Assembly (NCBI GenBank): GCA_028287415.1
Contig: JAQBPS010000234.1
Location: forward strand, 1-9,595
Reading direction: 5' to 3'
DNA from: Bacillota bacterium
GTDB taxonomy: Bacteria > Bacillota > Sulfobacillia > Symbiobacteriales > Symbiobacteriaceae
Length of the DNA stretch: 9,595 bases
Part shown: one piece after another, positions 6,417-9,595 of the stretch
Position numbering within the stretch: the first letter of the stretch is position 1
Layout: the number at the start of each line of letters is the position of its first letter
Notes under the pieces: model-generated
Told to the model about the DNA's origin: nothing
What the model saw: only the letters and a program-made list of their open reading frames with translations
The model's database searches: none
Program-made: the position numbers and the translations under genes

Positions 6417-7067
6417 ATGCAACTCGTAACCTATTGGCGGCGGAACCTGGAGGATTTTCTGCGCCGGCACAGCGGGCCGGCCTTGCTCCTGGCGACCCTG
6501 TTCGTGGTCGGGGTGATCTTCGGGGCATTGGCAGTGCACAGCATTGAGGCGCGGGACAGGCTGGAGCTCGTCAGCTACCTTAGCGGCAACCTTCAGCGGC
6601 TCGTCACGCCCCCGGAGGGCACCGGCGGCGTCCTGTTCCGGCAGGGGCTGTGGGGAAAGCTGAAGCTGCTGGCGCTCCTGTGGGTGTTGGGAATCTCCCT
6701 GGTGGGCGTCGTCGGGGTCATGTTGCTCGTCTTTCTGGAGGGGCTGCTCTCGGGGTTTGTCGTGGGTTTCGTCGCCGCTGAGATGGGCGGCACCGGCATC
6801 CTGCTGGCCATCGCCGGACACCTGCCGCAGCGGCTGCTGGAGGTGCCGGCGATCATCGTGGCGGGTACGGCGTCCGTCGCCTTCTCGCTTCAGGTGATCC
6901 GCTCGTGGCGGCAGCGGCGCCGGGTGCGGAACTTCTACCCCGCACTGGCCTCGTTCACCGGTACGCTGCTGGCGATGGGGGTCTTGCTGGTGCTGTCCAG
7001 TCTCGTCGAGAGTTATGTCTCACCGGCCTTGGTGCGTTTCGTGCTGTCGATGGTGAAGGGCGCGTAG
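6417..7067 (+). CDS. spoIIM: Stage II sporulation protein M
   Basis: SpoIIM is a mother-cell membrane protein; with SpoIID and SpoIIP it forms the complex that drives peptidoglycan remodelling during forespore engulfment. The protein is 216 aa, close to the usual length. A basic N-terminus (WRRNLEDFLRRH) is followed by hydrophobic segments at about 21-40, 82-106, 109-121, 126-160 (broken by HLPQRLLEVPAII, 135-147, the conserved SpoIIM/DUF95 motif) and 180-197. A basic loop, RSWRQRRRVRN, lies at 162-172. I chose ATG 6417 over an in-frame GTG at 6357: the extra 20 residues do not look like the family, and G-rich ribosome-site-like bases precede 6417 (GGAGG 6400-6404 is rather far; GGGCGGGG 6406-6413 is nearer). 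The gene follows the EndoQ-like gene and is closed by a strong terminator. Confidence 0.9.
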   Translation: MQLVTYWRRNLEDFLRRHSGPALLLATLFVVGVIFGALAVHSIEARDRLELVSYLSGNLQRLVTPPEGTGGVLFRQGLWGKLKLLALLWVLGISLVGVVGVMLLVFLEGLLSGFVVGFVAAEMGGTGILLAIAGHLPQRLLEVPAIIVAGTASVAFSLQVIRSWRQRRRVRNFYPALASFTGTLLAMGVLLVLSSLVESYVSPALVRFVLSMVKGA

Positions 7068-7092
7068 GCCCGCGCGACCGGCTGTGAAAGAG

Positions 7093-7115
7093 CAGGGGGA
7101 ACCCCCTGTTTTTTT
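7093..7115 (+). terminator. Intrinsic terminator after spoIIM
   Basis: CAGGGGG (7093-7099) and CCCCCTG (7102-7108) form a perfect GC-rich stem around AA, followed directly by seven T residues (7109-7115). It separates the nudF-endoQ-spoIIM unit from ald. Confidence 0.92.
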
Positions 7116-7140
7116 GCGTGCGGCGACCCTTCCGGGGGTC

Positions 7141-7169
7141 TTGTCAGGGGGGAATGAACGTGCCATAAT
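7141..7169 (+). promoter_or_regulatory. Sigma-A promoter of ald
   Basis: TTGTCA (7141-7146) and CATAAT (7164-7169) are spaced by 17 bp, with TGC immediately before the -10 (extended -10). Each hexamer matches consensus at 5 of 6 positions. Transcription would start near 7176, giving a leader of about 140 nt. Confidence 0.8.
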
Positions 7170-7264
7170 CCTTGTGGTACCTTTCCCGCACGTGTTTCAC
7201 TTCGTTACTCGGGCACGGTTTCGCATCGTCACAACTTATTTGCTGCGTTCGCCCGGTGTTGCTG

Positions 7265-7283
7265 GCGGGCACGGACTGCCCGC
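7265..7283 (+). promoter_or_regulatory. Hairpin in the ald leader
   Basis: GCGGGCA (7265-7271) and TGCCCGC (7277-7283) form a perfect 7-bp stem with a 5-base loop, 15 bases before the AAGGAG ribosome site. No T tract follows, so it is not a terminator. CGGGCACGG also occurs upstream (7210-7218), so alternative pairing is possible. I recognise no known riboswitch class. Confidence 0.4.
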
Positions 7284-7298
7284 TCCGGGCCAGTGCGG

Positions 7299-7304
7299 AA
7301 GGAG
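7299..7304 (+). promoter_or_regulatory. Ribosome binding site that sets the ald start
   Basis: AAGGAG lies 10 bases before GTG 7315. The open frame extends upstream to 7084, but that part contains the promoter and a structured leader, so GTG 7315 is the start. Confidence 0.85.
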
Positions 7305-7314
7305 AGAGGCTCAC

Positions 7315-8436
7315 GTGAAGGTTGGCGTCCTCAAGGAGATCAAGGCCTACGAAAATCGTGTCGCGATGACTCCAGCCGGGGTTGCAGCCATGCTCAAGGC
7401 AGGACACCTGGTGTTCGTCGAGGCCAACGCGGGGAAGGGCAGCGGTTTCGAGGATGCGGACTACGCCGCAGCCGGCGCCGTCATTCTGCCCACCAACGTC
7501 GACGTCTGGGCCCAGTGCGACATGATCATGAAGGTCAAGGAGCCCCTGCCTACGGAGTACGAGTTGTTCCGTGAGGGGCAGATCCTCTTCACGTACCTGC
7601 ACCTCGCCCCGGAGCTGGAGCTGACCCGTAAGCTCGCCGAGAAAAAAGTGATCGCCATCGCCTACGAGACTGTGCAGCTGGCCGACCGTTCGCTGCCCCT
7701 GCTCACCCCCATGAGCGAGGTCGCCGGCCGCATGGCCGTGCAGATCGGTGCGCACTTCCTTGAGAAGGCTTACGGCGGCCGCGGCGTCCTGCTGGGCGGC
7801 GTGCCCGGCGTCGTCCCCGGCCACGTTGTCGTCGTGGGCGGCGGCATCGTCGGCACGAACGCCGCCAAGATGGCAGCCGGCCTCGGGGCTACTGTCACCC
7901 TGTTCGACATCTCAGCGGACCGACTGCGCTACCTGGACGACGTCTTCGGCGGCCGGGTCCAGACCCGCATGTCGAACGAGTACGACATCGCACAGGCGCT
8001 CAAGACCGCCGACCTGCTCGTCGGCGCAGTGCTGATCCCCGGCGCCCGCGCCCCCAGGCTGGTCACCCGGCAGATGGTGCAGAGCATGACCGCCGGCTCC
8101 GTCATCGTCGACGTCGCGATCGACCAGGGCGGCTCGGTGGAGACGATCGACCGGGTCACCACTCACAGGGATCCCGTGTACGAACAGTACGGCGTGATCC
8201 ACTACTCCGTGGCCAACATGCCGGGCGGGGTGCCCCGCACCTCGACGTACGCCCTGACCAACGTCACCCTGCCCTACGCCCTCCAGCTGGCCAACAAGGG
8301 CTGGCGCCAGGCGCTCCGGGACAATGCGGCCCTGGCGAAGGGTGCGAACGTGATCGCAGGCGCCATCACCTACGAGGCGGTCGCCGAGGCCCACGCCATG
8401 GATTACGTGCCTGTGGCGGACGTGCTCGCCGGCTAA
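7315..8436 (+). CDS. ald: Alanine dehydrogenase
   Basis: The enzyme catalyses NAD-dependent interconversion of L-alanine with pyruvate and ammonia. In B. subtilis the gene is also called spoVN, because alanine catabolism supports sporulation. The protein is 373 aa, normal length, starting (GTG) [19 protein letters not shown]. Known active-site residues fall at the expected numbers: R15, K75 (KVKEP), H96 (TYLHLA) and D270 (VDVAIDQGG). The NAD-binding glycine motif is G-G-G-I-V-G at 175-180 (V173-V174 just before), with D198 closing the second strand, typical of NAD over NADP. Conserved [13 protein letters not shown] and [13 protein letters not shown] are also present. It has its own promoter, a leader of about 140 nt and a terminator, so it appears monocistronic. 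Its position beside spoIIM fits a sporulation-linked role, but this is inference. Confidence 0.96.
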   Translation: MKVGVLKEIKAYENRVAMTPAGVAAMLKAGHLVFVEANAGKGSGFEDADYAAAGAVILPTNVDVWAQCDMIMKVKEPLPTEYELFREGQILFTYLHLAPELELTRKLAEKKVIAIAYETVQLADRSLPLLTPMSEVAGRMAVQIGAHFLEKAYGGRGVLLGGVPGVVPGHVVVVGGGIVGTNAAKMAAGLGATVTLFDISADRLRYLDDVFGGRVQTRMSNEYDIAQALKTADLLVGAVLIPGARAPRLVTRQMVQSMTAGSVIVDVAIDQGGSVETIDRVTTHRDPVYEQYGVIHYSVANMPGGVPRTSTYALTNVTLPYALQLANKGWRQALRDNAALAKGANVIAGAITYEAVAEAHAMDYVPVADVLAG

Positions 8437-8459
8437 AAGTTAATCATATGACAGCAGCA

Positions 8460-8486
8460 CCCCGAGGCCAGCGGCCTCGGGGCTTT
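8460..8486 (+). terminator. Intrinsic terminator of ald
   Basis: CCCCGAGGCC (8460-8469) and GGCCTCGGGG (8473-8482) form a perfect 10-bp stem with a 3-base loop, followed by CTTTGCTTC. The T run is short but the stem is strong, and it lies 23 bp after the ald stop. Confidence 0.8.
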
Positions 8487-8502
8487 GCTTCGTCACATTG
8501 CT

Positions 8503-8536
8503 CTGCGCAGTCGGCTGCGCTCAGCCGACTGCGCAG
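8503..8536. repeat. Perfect 15-bp hairpin
   Basis: CTGCGCAGTCGGCTG (8503-8517) and CAGCCGACTGCGCAG (8522-8536) are exact reverse complements around a 4-base loop. There is no T tract on either side. It could be a backup stop structure, an RNA processing or stability element, or a protein-binding palindrome. Confidence 0.9.
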
Positions 8537-8578
8537 CAAACGCCCCGGCCGCTAAAATCGCAGTGCCGGGGCGTTTGC
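8536..8578. repeat. Perfect 14-bp hairpin with 15-base loop
   Basis: GCAAACGCCCCGGC (8536-8549) pairs exactly with GCCGGGGCGTTTGC (8565-8578) around an A-rich loop (8550-8564). It abuts the previous hairpin, sharing base 8536. The descending arm ends GCGTTTGC, so it might also act as a weak terminator. Confidence 0.9.
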
Positions 8579-8599
8579 AGCTTGCCCTTCCCACTTCAA

Positions 8600-8613
8600 G
8601 CATAACGTTATGC
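8600..8613. promoter_or_regulatory. 14-bp perfect palindrome upstream of xerD
   Basis: GCATAACGTTATGC is fully self-complementary and lies about 60 bp upstream of the xerD -35 element. The form suits a dimeric DNA-binding protein. I cannot name the regulator. Confidence 0.4.
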
Positions 8614-8672
8614 AGGTCGTCATAAGGTGAAGCAGTGTCGTCGCCGGGAGGAAAGCACCACATTATGTAGAA

Positions 8673-8703
8673 TTGACAAAAATGGCCACGCCCGACGCAT
8701 AAT
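8673..8703 (+). promoter_or_regulatory. Likely xerD promoter
   Basis: TTGACA (8673-8678) is a consensus -35. CATAAT (8698-8703) is a good -10, but the spacing is 19 bp, longer than ideal. Transcription would start near 8710, about 50 bp before the xerD ATG. Confidence 0.55.
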
Positions 8704-8757
8704 TCGCCCCAATATGAGAGAGAATTATTACCACAACAGGCGCGAAGGGGATGCCGG

Positions 8758-9595
8758 ATGAAAAAGCTGATTCACGAGTTCATCAACTACCTCAGCGTTG
8801 AGCGAGGCTTAGCCATGAATACGCTCGAGTCTTATGGCCGGGATCTCCGGCAATATTCGCAGTTCCTTGATCAGGATGAGGATGAATCCGACCTCGACTC
8901 CGTATCGCGGGCCAGCATCATCAACTATCTTGTCCACCTACAGACCCAGGGGAAAGCTACGGCCACCATCGCACGGCGCCTGGCGGCACTCAAAGCGTTC
9001 TATCAGTTCCTGGTCCGGGAAAACCGGATCAAGGCGGACCCCACGGCGAACCTGGAGTCTCCGAAGCTGGAGAAGCGACTGCCCCGGGTGCTGACCGTCA
9101 AGGAAGTCGAGCGGCTCCTGGGACAACCGGACCCGGTGCAGGCGGCCGGCGTGCGTGACCGGGCGATGCTTGAACTGCTCTACGCCACTGGCATCCGGGT
9201 CTCGGAGCTTGTGTCACTCAACGTCAACGACGTCAGCCTGGACATGGGGTACATAAAGTGCTCTGGCAAGGGCTCGAAGGAGCGGATCGTGCCGCTCGGC
9301 ACCCTGGCCATCCAGTCCTGCCGGGACTTCCTGGCCGCCCCCCGCAACCGCCTCATCAAGGGCCGGGAGGAAACGGCCCTCTTCGTCAACCACCACGGCC
9401 ACCGCCTGACCCGTCAGGGCTTCTGGAAGATCGTCAAGAAGTACGCGGACGATGCGAAAATCGACAAGGACATCACCCCGCACACCTTGCGGCACTCCTT
9501 TGCGACCCACTTGCTGGAAAACGGTGCGGACCTGCGCTCCGTGCAGGAGATGCTGGGCCACGCCGACATATCAACAACCCAGATTTATACGCATG
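8758..9595 (+). CDS. xerD: Tyrosine recombinase XerD, 3'-truncated by the window
   Basis: XerD acts with XerC at dif to resolve chromosome dimers. The frame runs from ATG 8758 off the right edge with no stop: 279 codons are present of about 295-300. The N-terminal core-binding domain (about 1-90) begins MKKLIHEFINYLSVERGL and contains the four-helix SAM-like pattern. All six catalytic positions are visible: R147 (TGIRVSE), K171 (GKGSKER), H242 and R245 (HTLRHSFATH), H268 (MLGHADI) and nucleophile Y277 (TTQIYTH). AAGGGG (8745-8750), 7 bases upstream, supports ATG 8758; the ATG at 8751 is in another frame. The sequence resembles B. subtilis XerD (RipX), which from memory lies in the same neighbourhood as spoIIM. 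XerC or a related integrase is a minor alternative; the absence of phage genes argues against the latter. Confidence 0.93.
   Translation, partial: MKKLIHEFINYLSVERGLAMNTLESYGRDLRQYSQFLDQDEDESDLDSVSRASIINYLVHLQTQGKATATIARRLAALKAFYQFLVRENRIKADPTANLESPKLEKRLPRVLTVKEVERLLGQPDPVQAAGVRDRAMLELLYATGIRVSELVSLNVNDVSLDMGYIKCSGKGSKERIVPLGTLAIQSCRDFLAAPRNRLIKGREETALFVNHHGHRLTRQGFWKIVKKYADDAKIDKDITPHTLRHSFATHLLENGADLRSVQEMLGHADISTTQIYTH

Larger units (their letters stand above)
8437..8757. other. Intergenic region between ald and xerD
   Basis: This 321-bp stretch holds the ald terminator (8460-8486), two further perfect long hairpins (8503-8536 and 8536-8578), a 14-bp palindrome (8600-8613) and the xerD promoter and ribosome site. 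I see no supported gene in it; a 44-codon frame (8627-8761) overlaps the xerD ATG but has no clear ribosome site. Confidence 0.8.

Noticed and set aside
5239..6528. Minus-strand open frame of 429 codons
   Set aside because: It lies opposite the EndoQ-like gene and into spoIIM; composition (Arg/Pro/Ala-rich) is that of a GC-rich shadow frame.
7084..7314. Upstream extension of the ald frame
   Set aside because: It starts before the terminator hairpin and includes the promoter; ribosome site and family alignment place the start at GTG 7315.
8600..8613. A true dif site
   Set aside because: The half-sites are 2 bp apart instead of 6 and the flanking arm bases do not match, so I report only a palindrome.
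8627..8761. Small 44-codon frame overlapping the xerD start (ATGA), with an internal ATG at 8714
   Set aside because: No ribosome site precedes either start, the longer form begins upstream of the xerD promoter, and the sequence is arginine-rich without similarity I recognise. The overlap alone is weak evidence.

Overview
The window looks like part of the chromosome of a high-GC, endospore-forming member of the Bacillota (a Symbiobacterium- or Moorella-like organism would fit; the species cannot be read from the sequence). The evidence is GC-rich coding DNA with strong Shine-Dalgarno sites, a spoIIM gene, an alanine dehydrogenase (the family that includes the B. subtilis spore gene spoVN), an EndoQ/YqxK-type nuclease, and a Bacillus-like ptb-bcd-buk gene set. 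Most of the window is ordinary, well-conserved housekeeping DNA.

Region 1 (1-3284, + strand) is a branched-chain amino acid catabolic cluster. It holds the C-terminal two thirds of phosphate butyryltransferase (ptb), leucine dehydrogenase (bcd) and butyrate kinase (buk). Together they deaminate Leu/Val/Ile and turn the resulting acyl-CoA into acyl-phosphate, then acid plus ATP. The 2-oxoacid dehydrogenase that links these steps is not in the window. The 496-bp gap between bcd and buk holds two large inverted repeats. Their outer arms are four degenerate copies of one module of about 32 bp with 9-bp periodicity, in alternating orientation. This gap is the least ordinary DNA in the window.

Region 2 (3296-4507, - strand) is a single PPP-type metallophosphoesterase gene with an unassigned C-terminal extension. 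It converges on buk with an 11-bp gap.

Region 3 (4605-7115, + strand) is a compact cluster: nudF-like ADP-ribose pyrophosphatase, EndoQ-like PHP nuclease (overlapping nudF by 26 bp) and spoIIM, closed by a strong intrinsic terminator. From memory, nudF, yqxK and spoIIM also lie near each other in Bacillus.

Region 4 (7141-8578, + strand) is a monocistronic ald unit with a good sigma-A promoter, a structured leader of about 140 nt, a GTG start and an intrinsic terminator followed by two further long perfect hairpins.

Region 5 (8600-9595, + strand) holds a 14-bp perfect palindrome, a promoter and a xerD-type tyrosine recombinase. xerD runs off the right edge, but all six catalytic residues are visible.

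I found no rRNA, tRNA, CRISPR, transposase, phage gene or recognisable new multi-gene system. The best leads for something undescribed are the paired inverted-repeat elements between bcd and buk and the three-hairpin tract after ald.
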